From assembly GCA_934141575.1 (NCBI GenBank), contig CAKPCJ010000034.1:1-10272 (forward strand): DNA of 10,272 bases, read 5' to 3'. The stretch's first letter is position 1. Every line of letters starts with the position of its first letter. Both the position numbers and the translations under genes were made by a program. Below the pieces are notes generated by a model that saw only the letters and a program-made list of their open reading frames with translations, was not told the DNA's origin and searched no databases. The stretch is from an uncultured Bacilli bacterium. Lineage in GTDB: Bacteria; Bacillota_I; Bacilli_A; RF39; UBA660. This document shows, one piece after another, positions 1 through 6,546 of the stretch.

Positions 1-525
1 TAATGTTACTGTTTCTGTATTACTATCACTTGATTCTATTACATGCCATGTTGTTCCATCTTTTAATGTTACACTATCTCCTATTTTATATGCTTTATAT
101 GTAACTGTTGTAATCTTTCCATCATCTTTTACTATATCACTATCTGTTATTGATTTTGCTTCTTTTGATGTCTTTAATTTCCATCCATCTCCATGAGCAT
201 CTATTACTGTGTATGTATAATTGCCATTATCTCTTGTTACTTTTATCTTACCAGTATAATTATTAGCCGAATCCATATTTATACTAGAAAAATCTATTGT
301 TGCTTCATTATTAATCCAAGTTATATTTTGTTCTTCTCCTATTTCACTTAACGCTACTTGATTTTTTAATCCTTCTACATACATTAATACTTGATTTTTA
401 AATGTACTTCTTTTTGCTTTATCTAATACTCCTAATATTGTTGGAGCCGCAATTAATAATATTACTGCTAATATTGCTATTACAGTTAATAGTTCTATTA
501 ATGTAAATCCTTTATTCTTTTTCAT
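1..525 (-). CDS. Type IV prepilin-like protein, N-terminal 175 residues (3' end outside window)
   Basis: The reading frame is open from the ATG at 525 to the window edge. The N-terminus MKKNKGFTLIELLTVIAILA is a class III (type IV pilin) signal. A short basic leader ends in Gly6, the expected prepilin-peptidase cleavage falls before Phe7, Glu lies at mature position 5, and a roughly 20-residue hydrophobic helix follows (about 8–28). Such proteins are exported, trimmed by PilD/ComC-type peptidase and assembled into pili or pseudopili. After the helix comes a polar region (about 35–60) and a β-rich, Thr/Ser/Asp-rich part with spaced Trp residues, ending at the edge in a GDSVTLKDGTTWHVI stretch. 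The SD AGGAGGA lies 4–5 bases before the ATG. No pilus assembly gene is inside the window, so whether this is a major pilin, minor pilin or a surface protein using the same anchor cannot be told. The prepilin class is secure; the specific role is not. Confidence 0.85.
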   Translation of the reverse strand, partial: MKKNKGFTLIELLTVIAILAVILLIAAPTILGVLDKAKRSTFKNQVLMYVEGLKNQVALSEIGEEQNITWINNEATIDFSSINMDSANNYTGKIKVTRDNGNYTYTVIDAHGDGWKLKTSKEAKSITDSDIVKDDGKITTVTYKAYKIGDSVTLKDGTTWHVIESSDSNTETVTL

Positions 526-545
526 ATACTCCTCCTATATTAGTA

Positions 546-551
546 ATTATA
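546..551 (-). promoter_or_regulatory. Candidate -10 box for the prepilin-like gene
   Basis: On the minus strand a perfect TATAAT (551–546) lies 20 bases before the prepilin start codon. No good -35 is visible at 16–18 bases. An alternative with an extended -10 (TGTTAAAAT) and TTGTAA 18 bases upstream lies further back, around 590–620. Either could drive the gene; both are inferred from consensus match only. Confidence 0.35.
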
Positions 552-616
552 GGATATTTTGTATATTTTTTTGGTTTTATAATGTTATATTTTAACAGTT
601 GTAATCAATACTTTAC

Positions 617-635
617 AATTATTTTCAAAATAATT
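617..635. repeat. Perfect AT-only inverted repeat between uvrC terminator and prepilin promoter
   Basis: Arms AATTATTTT (617–625) and AAAATAATT (627–635) flank a single C. It sits just past the uvrC terminator T-tract and upstream of the prepilin promoter region. It could be a secondary hairpin or a protein site, but A/T-only palindromes arise easily by chance in this base composition. Confidence 0.4.
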
Positions 636-644
636 TAATACATT

Positions 645-674
645 AAAAAAGTTCCAAATTGTTTTGAAACTTTT
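645..674 (-). terminator. Intrinsic terminator of uvrC
   Basis: Read on the minus strand, arms 674–663 and 658–647 form a 12-bp stem (one G·U pair) closed by a four-base loop, followed directly by a run of T (650–645). The stem begins within the uvrC stop codon. This separates uvrC transcription from the downstream prepilin-like gene. Confidence 0.85.
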
Positions 675-2433
675 ACTTTAAATCCATATTTTGTAAATAT
701 TCGTATAGCTTATCTGCCACATTTTCTGGCAATGTTTCTGATAGTTCTTCTTTACTCAATTCTTTCATTCTTTTTATTGAACCATATTTTTTTATCAATT
801 CTTTTCTTCTTACTTCGCCTATTCCTTCGATATTGGACAAGACACTTGAAATATTACCTTTACTTCTGATAGTCCTGTGATAGTTGATTGTATATTCGTG
901 GACTTCAGTTTGCATTCTAGTTAAATAATGAAATAAATCACTTGTTTTATCTATTGGAATTTCTCTGCCAAGATATATAAGAGAATTTGTTTGGTGCTTA
1001 TCATTTTTCTTAAGGCCTAGTACTGGTATTGTAAGATTCAAACTGTTTAAAACAGAAAAACATGCCTTCATTTGATTTTCTCCACCATCTACTATAATTA
1101 AATCTGGCATTTTTGCATCATCTATTAATAATCTAAAATATCGCCTGTATATTACTTCTTTCATAGTGTTAAAATCATCATTTTTGTCTACACTTATTTT
1201 ATATTTTCTATATTCACTTTTCAAAGGCTTACCATTTAAAAAAACTACCATTCCTGAAACTGAAAAACTTCCAAAAAGATTTGAGTTATCAAATATTTCT
1301 ATTCTGTTAATTTTAAGGCCGAGTATTTTTTCTAATTCGTTATTAGCACCTTCAGTTCTTGATTCATCTTTTAATATTAATTCTAGTTCCTTTTCTAATG
1401 ACATTTTTGCATTACTACACGCTAGATCAAACAATTTCTTTTTTTCTCCTCTTGATGGAGATAGTACAGTTATTCCTAAATGTTTTTCCAGTATTTTAAT
1501 ATCTAAATCTGGTTTAACATAAATTTCCTTAGGTTTTAAATTATCTTTTTCGTAAAAGTTTATAATAAAGTTTTCAAATGTCGTATTTTCATCTTCAATT
1601 ATTGGAATAATACTAACTTTTCTTTCCACTAGAGAACCACCTCTTAAGAAAAAAACCTGAATTGATAAATAAATACCATCACTGTATGTTCCAAAAATAT
1701 CTCTGTCTATTCCATCATTTAAATTAATTTTTTGCCTATTTAACACTATATTAACGAACTCGAGCATTTCTTTGTATTCAATTGCACGCTCAAAATTTAA
1801 CGCTTCACTGGCATTATTCATTGATTCTGTTAGTTTTTGAACAACTTCTTTAGAATCACCTTTTAAAAATTTTATTATGTTATTTTTCATATTTTCTATT
1901 TTTTCTTGTTCAATATTGTACTTACAATATCCTAAACATTCATGAATATGGTAATACAAACAAACATCTTTTTGATAGGTAGTACACTTTCTTAGCGGAT
2001 ATATTCTATTCAAAAGATTTACAACTTCTCTTGCAGCAGAGACATTTGGATATGGTCCGAATAACTTTGAATTTCCTTTTTTTCTATTAATGTTTCTTAC
2101 GACAGATAATTTTGGAACCTTATCATTTGATAATTCTATGTAAGGATAAGATTTATCATCTTTTAACATAATATTATATTTGGGATTATATTTCTTTATT
2201 AAATTTATTTCTAAAACTAAACACTCTACTTCAGTGTTTGTTATTACATATTCAAAATCGGCAATTTCACTTACTAATTTTGCCGTTTTCCCAGTATGAG
2301 TTCCATTAAAGTAACTACTTAGCCTGTTTTTTAAGTTTTTTGCTTTACCTACATATATAATTTCACCAGTTTTATCATGCATTAAATAACATCCTGGATT
2401 ATTTGGCACCAATAATAGTTTTTCCCTTAACAT
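673..2433 (-). CDS. uvrC: UvrABC excinuclease subunit C
   Basis: UvrC makes both incisions around a bulky DNA lesion after UvrA/UvrB loading. The protein is 586 aa, normal for the family. The GIY-YIG nuclease domain (about 12–90, with PGCYLMHD and IIYVGKAKNLKNR) makes the 3' cut. Cysteines 150, 158, 166 and 170 match the spacing of the reported UvrC Fe-S cluster. The UVR helical hairpin (about 198–233) binds UvrB. The RNase H-like domain (IEIFDNSN around Asp382, VDGG around Asp449, VHEY His512) makes the 5' cut, and helix-hairpin-helix motifs lie at about 531–586 (NIEGIGEVRRKEL). The frame extends 27 codons upstream to 2514, but I place the start at 2433: the family begins close to this Met, AAAGGA lies about 10 bases before it, and the upstream extension runs through the promoter. 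The gene is divergent from the IbrA-like gene and apparently monocistronic. Confidence 0.97.
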   Translation of the reverse strand: MLREKLLLVPNNPGCYLMHDKTGEIIYVGKAKNLKNRLSSYFNGTHTGKTAKLVSEIADFEYVITNTEVECLVLEINLIKKYNPKYNIMLKDDKSYPYIELSNDKVPKLSVVRNINRKKGNSKLFGPYPNVSAAREVVNLLNRIYPLRKCTTYQKDVCLYYHIHECLGYCKYNIEQEKIENMKNNIIKFLKGDSKEVVQKLTESMNNASEALNFERAIEYKEMLEFVNIVLNRQKINLNDGIDRDIFGTYSDGIYLSIQVFFLRGGSLVERKVSIIPIIEDENTTFENFIINFYEKDNLKPKEIYVKPDLDIKILEKHLGITVLSPSRGEKKKLFDLACSNAKMSLEKELELILKDESRTEGANNELEKILGLKINRIEIFDNSNLFGSFSVSGMVVFLNGKPLKSEYRKYKISVDKNDDFNTMKEVIYRRYFRLLIDDAKMPDLIIVDGGENQMKACFSVLNSLNLTIPVLGLKKNDKHQTNSLIYLGREIPIDKTSDLFHYLTRMQTEVHEYTINYHRTIRSKGNISSVLSNIEGIGEVRRKELIKKYGSIKRMKELSKEELSETLPENVADKLYEYLQNMDLK

Positions 2434-2458
2434 AATATCAAAGTTCCTTTCTGTTAAA

Positions 2459-2514
2459 AGTATAACATAAAATTCAAAAATATATGGTATAATTCTTTTA
2501 GTGACTTTTGCCAA
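2459..2514 (-). promoter_or_regulatory. Promoter region of uvrC (two candidate -10 boxes)
   Basis: On the minus strand TTGGCA (2514–2509), a 17-base spacer and TATACC (2491–2486) form one candidate promoter. Closer to the gene is an extended -10, TGTTATACT, whose TATACT is at 2464–2459 and which would give a leader of about 19 bases. The -35 of the first overlaps the palindrome at 2508–2524, and its -10 overlaps the plus-strand -10. Inferred from consensus only. Confidence 0.5.
2485..2493 (+). promoter_or_regulatory. Extended -10 promoter of the IbrA–GNAT–IbrB cassette
   Basis: TGGTATAAT is a perfect TATAAT preceded by the TGn extension, which compensates for the lack of a recognisable -35. 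Transcription would start near 2500, leaving a leader of about 48 bases that contains the palindrome at 2508–2524 and the SD GGAAGTGA (2536–2543). Confidence 0.55.
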
Positions 2515-2524
2515 ATTTTGGCAA
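2508..2524. promoter_or_regulatory. 17-bp perfect palindrome, candidate operator
   Basis: TTGCCAAATTTTGGCAA has two 8-base arms around a central T. It lies just downstream of the predicted cassette start point and covers the -35 of one uvrC promoter candidate, a position suited to a repressor site acting on the cassette. The G/C pairs in the arms make it stand out from the AT background. It could also fold as a 7-bp RNA hairpin in the cassette leader. The binding protein is unknown. Confidence 0.5.
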
Positions 2525-2547
2525 TTTATTTGTTTGGAAGTGAAAAA

Positions 2548-3825
2548 ATGTCAAAAATATTTACTGATAAAGACGTCCTCACCGCCAGTTTTGAAAGATT
2601 TGATTATATTTTTAAAAATTTTGATAACTATTATTTTTCTATAAGTGGTGGAAAAGATAGTGGTGTTATGTTACAACTAGCAGCAATTAAAGCAAGAGAA
2701 CTTAATGTTAAATTTAGTATATTATATGTTGATTTTGAGGCACAATACAAAGCTACAATAGACTATGTTTATGAACTTATTGAAGAAATATCTGATGTTT
2801 TAGATGAATGCTATTGGATTGCTCTTCCTATTTCTCTTAGAAATGCTGTTTCTGTAATCCAACCTAAGTGGATTTGCTGGGATATAAATGAAAAAAACAA
2901 ATGGGTTAGAGATATGCCCGATAATAAGTACGTAATTAATGAAAAAAACTATCCAAAAGAATGGAAATGGTTTAAAAAAGGAATGGAATTTGAACAATTT
3001 ATACTCTACTTTGCAAATTGGTTTAATAAAATGCATGGTGGAATAACTGCATGTGGAATAGCAATACGAAGTGATGAAAGTTTAAATAGATTTAGAACTA
3101 TAATTAATACTAGAAAAGAAACATTTAATGATAAAAGTTGGACAACCAAAATAAAGATAAGAGGTAAAAGTACTAATGCTTACAGCTTCTTTCCAATGTA
3201 CGATTGGAAAGTAACGGATATATGGACATGTGTTTCTAGACTTAATTTAAAGTTTAATGAAATTTATGAACAAATGTATAAAAATGGAGTCCCTATTTAT
3301 GAGCAAAGATTGTGTCAACCTTATGGTGATGACCAAAGAAAAGGTTTGGACCAATTTAAAACCTTAGAATATGAGACTTGGGAAAAGGTATTAACTAGAG
3401 TTCATGGAGTTAATTTTGGAAATATATATTGTAGAACTAGTGTATTAGGTATGACTAAAACTGAAAAACCTGAGGGTATGACATGGCAAGAATATACTGT
3501 ATTTTTACTTGAGAGCCTTGGACTTTATGTTCCTGAATTAAGAGATCATTATTATAGAAAAATAACTGCTTTTATAAAATGGTATACAGATAAAAAAGGA
3601 ATAACTATTAAAGATATAAAGGATTTCGATGATAAAAAGTTAGAAAATTCAAAAAAAGTAGCAACTTGGCGTAGAATAGCGCGTGCTATTGAACATAACG
3701 ATTTTTGGATGAAAAGGCTTAGTTTTAGTCAGACAAAATCTGATGTAAAAAAATTGCTGGAACTCCAAGAAAAATATAAAAATATAGTTGACCAAGAAAC
3801 TATGGAAAAATTAGTTAGGAAGTAG
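2548..3825 (+). CDS. IbrA-like PP-loop ATPase (PAPS-reductase fold, DUF3440)
   Basis: This 425-aa protein has the adenosine-phosphate binding PP-loop SISGGKDSG (31–39) of the PAPS reductase/ATP pyrophosphatase superfamily, an ILYVDFEAQY strand (58–67) and CGIAIRSDESLNR (169–181), the family's arginine-containing active-site segment. It also has FFPMYDWKVTDIW (214–226) and RLCQPYGDDQRKGL (254–267), which are characteristic of the DUF3440/IbrA subgroup rather than of CysH, CysD or DndC. The C-terminal part (about 330–425) is helical and unassigned. Family members are expected to activate a substrate with ATP; the substrate is unknown. In E. coli, IbrA works with IbrB as a regulator of prophage eib genes. 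Here an IbrB-like gene lies two genes downstream, which supports the assignment. I start at the ATG at 2548 with SD GGAAGTGA; a TTG 30 bases upstream falls inside the palindrome and is unlikely. Cysteine biosynthesis is unlikely given the context and family. Confidence 0.85.
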   Translation: MSKIFTDKDVLTASFERFDYIFKNFDNYYFSISGGKDSGVMLQLAAIKARELNVKFSILYVDFEAQYKATIDYVYELIEEISDVLDECYWIALPISLRNAVSVIQPKWICWDINEKNKWVRDMPDNKYVINEKNYPKEWKWFKKGMEFEQFILYFANWFNKMHGGITACGIAIRSDESLNRFRTIINTRKETFNDKSWTTKIKIRGKSTNAYSFFPMYDWKVTDIWTCVSRLNLKFNEIYEQMYKNGVPIYEQRLCQPYGDDQRKGLDQFKTLEYETWEKVLTRVHGVNFGNIYCRTSVLGMTKTEKPEGMTWQEYTVFLLESLGLYVPELRDHYYRKITAFIKWYTDKKGITIKDIKDFDDKKLENSKKVATWRRIARAIEHNDFWMKRLSFSQTKSDVKKLLELQEKYKNIVDQETMEKLVRK

Positions 3826-3833
3826 ATGATTTT

Positions 3834-4244
3834 ATGTTTGATGTTAAAGTTTACATAGGAAATTATGATAAAAATGAATTTTATATGCTTATGGGAAAAT
3901 TTTTTGCAGAAAGAATATATAGAAAATGTCTTCCATATTTGGTTAACGATAAAGATAAAGTATGGTACTTATTTTTTAAGGAAAAAGATTTAGCTGGATT
4001 TTGTGGAGTAAAAATATGCCAAAAATGTACTGATATAAATGATATTTATTACTTTGAAAAATATAGGAATGATAAGATATTAGAGTTTATCGCTAATTAT
4101 ATTTTTAATACATATAAATTGGAGAATATTAGATTACTTACAAATAAAGAAGAAGAAAAAAAAGTTTGGAAGCAACTGGGTTTTTCTGTTATAGGAAATA
4201 AAGGTAGCTATTCAGTTATGTCATGGGTGAAGAAAGATGAGTAA
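3834..4244 (+). CDS. Small GNAT-like acetyltransferase, divergent
   Basis: This 136-aa protein has the shape of a minimal GCN5-related N-acetyltransferase: a strand pair with YLFFKEKDLAGFCGVKI (45–61), a helix around 80–93, LENIRLLTN (96–104) and the C-terminal EKKVWKQLGFSVIG (108–121), the usual last α/β unit. The acetyl-CoA pyrophosphate loop, normally R/Q-x-x-G-x-G/A, is replaced by YRNDKI (77–82), so acetyl-CoA binding may be altered or lost. It starts eight bases after the IbrA-like stop with SD AGGAAG at 3817–3822, and its end overlaps the IbrB-like start by eight bases, so it is translated as part of the cassette. A role in modifying a partner protein or a small molecule handled by the PP-loop enzyme is inference. 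The family call is moderate. Confidence 0.6.
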   Translation: MFDVKVYIGNYDKNEFYMLMGKFFAERIYRKCLPYLVNDKDKVWYLFFKEKDLAGFCGVKICQKCTDINDIYYFEKYRNDKILEFIANYIFNTYKLENIRLLTNKEEEKKVWKQLGFSVIGNKGSYSVMSWVKKDE

Positions 4245-4800
4245 AAAAATAGAATTTCCAGTTTTAAATGTTAAGTTAATACCTCTTAAAAAGATTGAGG
4301 CTAATGATTATAATCCTAATAAAGTGGCAAGGCCAGAATTAAAGCTACTTAAGTTATCTATTGAAGAAGATGGTTACACTCAACCAATAGTTGTTTATTA
4401 TGACAAGGGACATGATAAATATATAATAGTAGATGGATTTCATAGATACTATTGTGCAAGAAGGTATTTTAATTTAAAAGAAATTCCTGCAGTTGTAATA
4501 AACAAAAGATTAAATAACAGGATGGCCTCTACTATTAGGCATAATAGAGCACGCGGTACACATCAAATCAAAAATATGAGTCAAATTGTTAAAGATTTAT
4601 CAAGCTCTGGTTGGAGCGATGAAAGAATAGAAAAAGAACTTGGAATGGAGCCAGATGAAGTAATAAGGTTGAAACAGATCACTGGTTTAAAAGAGGCTTT
4701 TCAGAATCATGAGTTTAGTAAATCATGGGAAGAATTTGAGCATAAATATTACAAAAATGGTGATGTTTATGAGAATATAGAAAACACTAAAAATACTTAA
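4237..4800 (+). CDS. IbrB-like ParB/sulfiredoxin-fold protein with C-terminal HTH
   Basis: This 187-aa protein opens with a ParB-like N-terminal domain (about 12–95): VKLIPLKKIEANDYNPN (12–28), LSIEEDGYTQPIVV (40–53) and VDGFHRYYCARRY (65–77), the nucleotide-binding loop that reads GERR in ParB and GCHR in sulfiredoxin. It continues with STIRHNRARGTH (98–109), typical of IbrB-type proteins, and a helix-turn-helix-like region (about 112–150, with SDERIEKELGMEPDEVIRLK). The C-terminal tail is polar. No parA or partition site is nearby, so chromosome partition is unlikely. The DGFHR loop lacks the sulfiredoxin cysteine, so that activity is also unlikely. Its ATG lies within the end of the GNAT-like gene (eight-base overlap), which implies translational coupling. 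Together with the upstream PP-loop enzyme it forms an IbrA/IbrB-type pair, probably with DNA-binding or regulatory function (inference). No terminator follows, and transcription may run into rpmB. Confidence 0.83.
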   Translation: MSKKIEFPVLNVKLIPLKKIEANDYNPNKVARPELKLLKLSIEEDGYTQPIVVYYDKGHDKYIIVDGFHRYYCARRYFNLKEIPAVVINKRLNNRMASTIRHNRARGTHQIKNMSQIVKDLSSSGWSDERIEKELGMEPDEVIRLKQITGLKEAFQNHEFSKSWEEFEHKYYKNGDVYENIENTKNT

Positions 4801-4806
4801 ATCGAA

Positions 4807-4835
4807 TTGACATAAAATAAAATATATGATACTAT
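4807..4835 (+). promoter_or_regulatory. Promoter of rpmB
   Basis: A perfect -35 TTGACA (4807–4812), a 17-base spacer and TACTAT (4830–4835), with a TG one base before the -10. It begins seven bases after the IbrB-like stop, so L28 has its own strong promoter independent of the cassette. Confidence 0.8.
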
Positions 4836-4865
4836 TAAAAATATGAAACGGCAAGGAGGATTATT

Positions 4866-5057
4866 ATGGCTAAGAAAGTAACAGCAAGAAAACCATTATT
4901 CGGTAACAATCGTTCACACGCTTTAAATGCTACTAGAAAAAAACAAGGTTTAAACTTACAAACTGTTAATATCAATGGAGAAAAGGTAGTTATGTCAGTA
5001 AGAGAGGCTAAAGCTTTTAAGAATAGTAACGTTGTAAACGAACAAGAAGCAGAATAG
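4866..5057 (+). CDS. rpmB: 50S ribosomal protein L28
   Basis: L28 is a small basic protein of the large ribosomal subunit. The 63-aa product has the family core PLFGNNRSHALNATRKKQ (10–27) followed by LNLQTVNINGEKVVMSVREAK. It has no cysteines, so it is the zinc-free form. Length and the basic N-terminal half fit. The SD AAGGAGGA (from 4853) precedes the ATG by a normal distance. It faces rpe, the arrangement seen next to the prkC–rsgA–rpe operon in Bacillota. Downstream a weak five-base-pair hairpin (5044–5063) followed by a T-run to 5070 may end transcription. Confidence 0.95.
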   Translation: MAKKVTARKPLFGNNRSHALNATRKKQGLNLQTVNINGEKVVMSVREAKAFKNSNVVNEQEAE

Positions 5058-5071
5058 TTTCTTTTTTTTTG

Positions 5072-5103
5072 AAAAAAAATAAAGTTACTTTATAACTTTA
5101 TTT
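5072..5103 (-). terminator. Intrinsic terminator of the rlmN–rpe operon
   Basis: Arms 5103–5093 and 5087–5077 form an 11-bp AT-rich stem with a five-base loop. On the minus strand it is followed by a T-run opposite the A-run at 5072–5079, part of which overlaps the stem base. It includes the rpe stop codon. In the plus direction the hairpin is followed only by a short TTT, so it mainly serves rpe. Confidence 0.7.
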
Positions 5104-5714
5104 AATTCACTAACAACTTCTTCGTAAGAGTTACTTGTTGTTATATAAGAACCAACAACAAACATATTAGCTCCTGCTTCTTTACAAGATGCGATATTCT
5201 TTTTATTTAATCCTCCATCTACTTCAATAATGATATCTGGATTTATGCTTTTACACATAGAGCTTATTCTTCTAATCTTTCCTATAGAAGAGTTCTTAAA
5301 TTCCTGTCCACCTTTTCCAGGATTTACTGACATTACTAATACTAAATCAACATTTGGTAAAAGTCTTTCCAATACTTTTACGTCTGTTTCTGGGTTAATG
5401 GCTATTCCTGCACCTATTCCCTTATTTCTGATTACATTTAAATAAATATCTACATCTGGTATTTCAGCATGAATTGTTATATACTTAGGTTTATATTTTG
5501 CGAAATATCCTATATAGTTAGTAGGATCCTTTACCATTAAATGAACATCTAATGGTTTTTTTATTTCAGAAATAATATTTTCATCTATTAAAAATGAATC
5601 TGAAACAAATATTCCATCCATTATATCTATATGAACAAAATCTATATTTAGTTGATTCATTTCTACTATTCTATCCAATTGTTCTCTTAATCCTAATATT
5701 GATACTGATAACAT
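5085..5714 (-). CDS. rpe: Ribulose-phosphate 3-epimerase
   Basis: Rpe interconverts ribulose 5-phosphate and xylulose 5-phosphate in the pentose phosphate pathway. The 209-aa product is a (β/α)8 barrel with the family signatures: FVHIDIMDG (26–34; His28 and Asp30 as metal ligands, the Asp33 region as acid/base), DVHLMV (56–61, His58), MSVNPGKGGQEF (128–139) binding the phosphate, and EVDGGLN (164–170, Asp166). I start at the ATG at 5714, preceded by a perfect AAGGAGGA. A Met 13 codons further upstream would extend into rsgA without an SD and before the family's start. The ATG comes one base after the rsgA stop, and the SD lies within the last rsgA codons, so the two are coupled. The Ser-Val-Ser-Ile-Leu start replaces the usual Ser-Pro-Ser-Ile-Leu. 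Confidence 0.95.
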   Translation of the reverse strand: MLSVSILGLREQLDRIVEMNQLNIDFVHIDIMDGIFVSDSFLIDENIISEIKKPLDVHLMVKDPTNYIGYFAKYKPKYITIHAEIPDVDIYLNVIRNKGIGAGIAINPETDVKVLERLLPNVDLVLVMSVNPGKGGQEFKNSSIGKIRRISSMCKSINPDIIIEVDGGLNKKNIASCKEAGANMFVVGSYITTSNSYEEVVSELNKVIK

Positions 5715-5715
5715 A

Positions 5716-6546
5716 CTAATCCTCCTTGTTAATAAACTTTTTATAGCTATCATATCTTGATTTTAATATTTCATTTGATTTTACGGCGTTTTTTACTCCA
5801 CAGTCATCTTCATTTATATGCATACAATCTCTATATTTACAGTTAAAATTAGAAAACTCTATAAAATTGTCTCTTATATCAGTGTTATTCATTTCTAATA
5901 ACTCTAGAGATGAAAATCCTGGTGTATCTGCTACATATCCATCTGATATTTCTAGTAATTCTACATGCCTTGTTGTATTTTTACCTCTTTGTAGTTTGTA
6001 CGAAATATCCCCTGTTTTTAACTTAAATTCACTATTTATTTTGTTTAATAATGTTGATTTTCCAACACCACTTTGACCTGAAAATACAGTTATCTTATTT
6101 TTTAATATAATTCTAATAGTTTCTATATCAGTATTATATAAAACTTGATATCCTATATTTTCATAATATCTCATTATATCTGTTATTTTTTTATATTCAC
6201 ATTCATTTAGTAAATCCACTTTTGACATACATATAATTGGTTTTACATTATTAAATTCTATTATGCAAAGAAATTTATCCAATAAATTTGTATTAAATTC
6301 TGGATTAGTAGCACTTACCACTAATAAAACTTGGTCTATATTACTTATAGGAGGTCTTATTAGATAATTTTTTCTTGGTAATATTTCTAATATATAATTT
6401 TCGTCAAATAAAACTCTATCACCAACTAGAAGTTTAGTATTTGATTTTTTAAATTTCATTTTTGCCTTTAGTTTATACAGTCTATCAGATTTTACTATAA
6501 ATATATCACCAAAAATTTTGATTATTATCCCCTGCTTTTTATCCAA
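5716..6546 (-). CDS. rsgA: Ribosome small subunit-dependent GTPase RsgA
   Basis: RsgA (CpgA/YjeQ/YloQ) is a circularly permuted GTPase that checks late 30S subunit assembly. An N-terminal OB-fold (about 5–65) is followed by the permuted GTPase order: G4 MSKVDLL (about 107–113), G1 FSGQSGVGKST (about 155–165) and G3 VADTPGFSS (about 205–213). The C-terminal zinc motif is Cys-x4-Cys-x-His-x5-Cys (CKYRDCMH, about 236–249). The total is about 276 aa, slightly short for the family. The start is uncertain. The ATG at 6561 has no SD, and the ATG at 6552 directly abuts GGAGAGG. A TTG at 6546 has that GGAGAGG at an ideal six-base distance and gives the usual N-terminal length, so I prefer it. The gene then overlaps the prkC end by eight bases. 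Confidence 0.93.
   Translation of the reverse strand: MDKKQGIIIKIFGDIFIVKSDRLYKLKAKMKFKKSNTKLLVGDRVLFDENYILEILPRKNYLIRPPISNIDQVLLVVSATNPEFNTNLLDKFLCIIEFNNVKPIICMSKVDLLNECEYKKITDIMRYYENIGYQVLYNTDIETIRIILKNKITVFSGQSGVGKSTLLNKINSEFKLKTGDISYKLQRGKNTTRHVELLEISDGYVADTPGFSSLELLEMNNTDIRDNFIEFSNFNCKYRDCMHINEDDCGVKNAVKSNEILKSRYDSYKKFINKED

Noticed and set aside
2434..2514. N-terminal extension of uvrC to 2514
   Set aside because: The frame is open but the extra 27 residues precede the family's start, have no SD, and cover the promoter region and part of the palindrome.
2548..4800. DNA phosphorothioation (dnd/ssp) or BREX type 4 system
   Set aside because: A PAPS-reductase-like gene is present, but the DUF3440 motifs point to IbrA, and no dndB/D/E, sspB/D or BREX gene is in the window.
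4237..4800. Chromosome or plasmid partition ParB
   Set aside because: No parA or parS-like repeats nearby, and the binding loop is DGFHR, not GERR.
5044..5070. Strong terminator for rpmB on the plus strand
   Set aside because: The stem is only about five base pairs; it is mentioned under rpmB but not listed separately.
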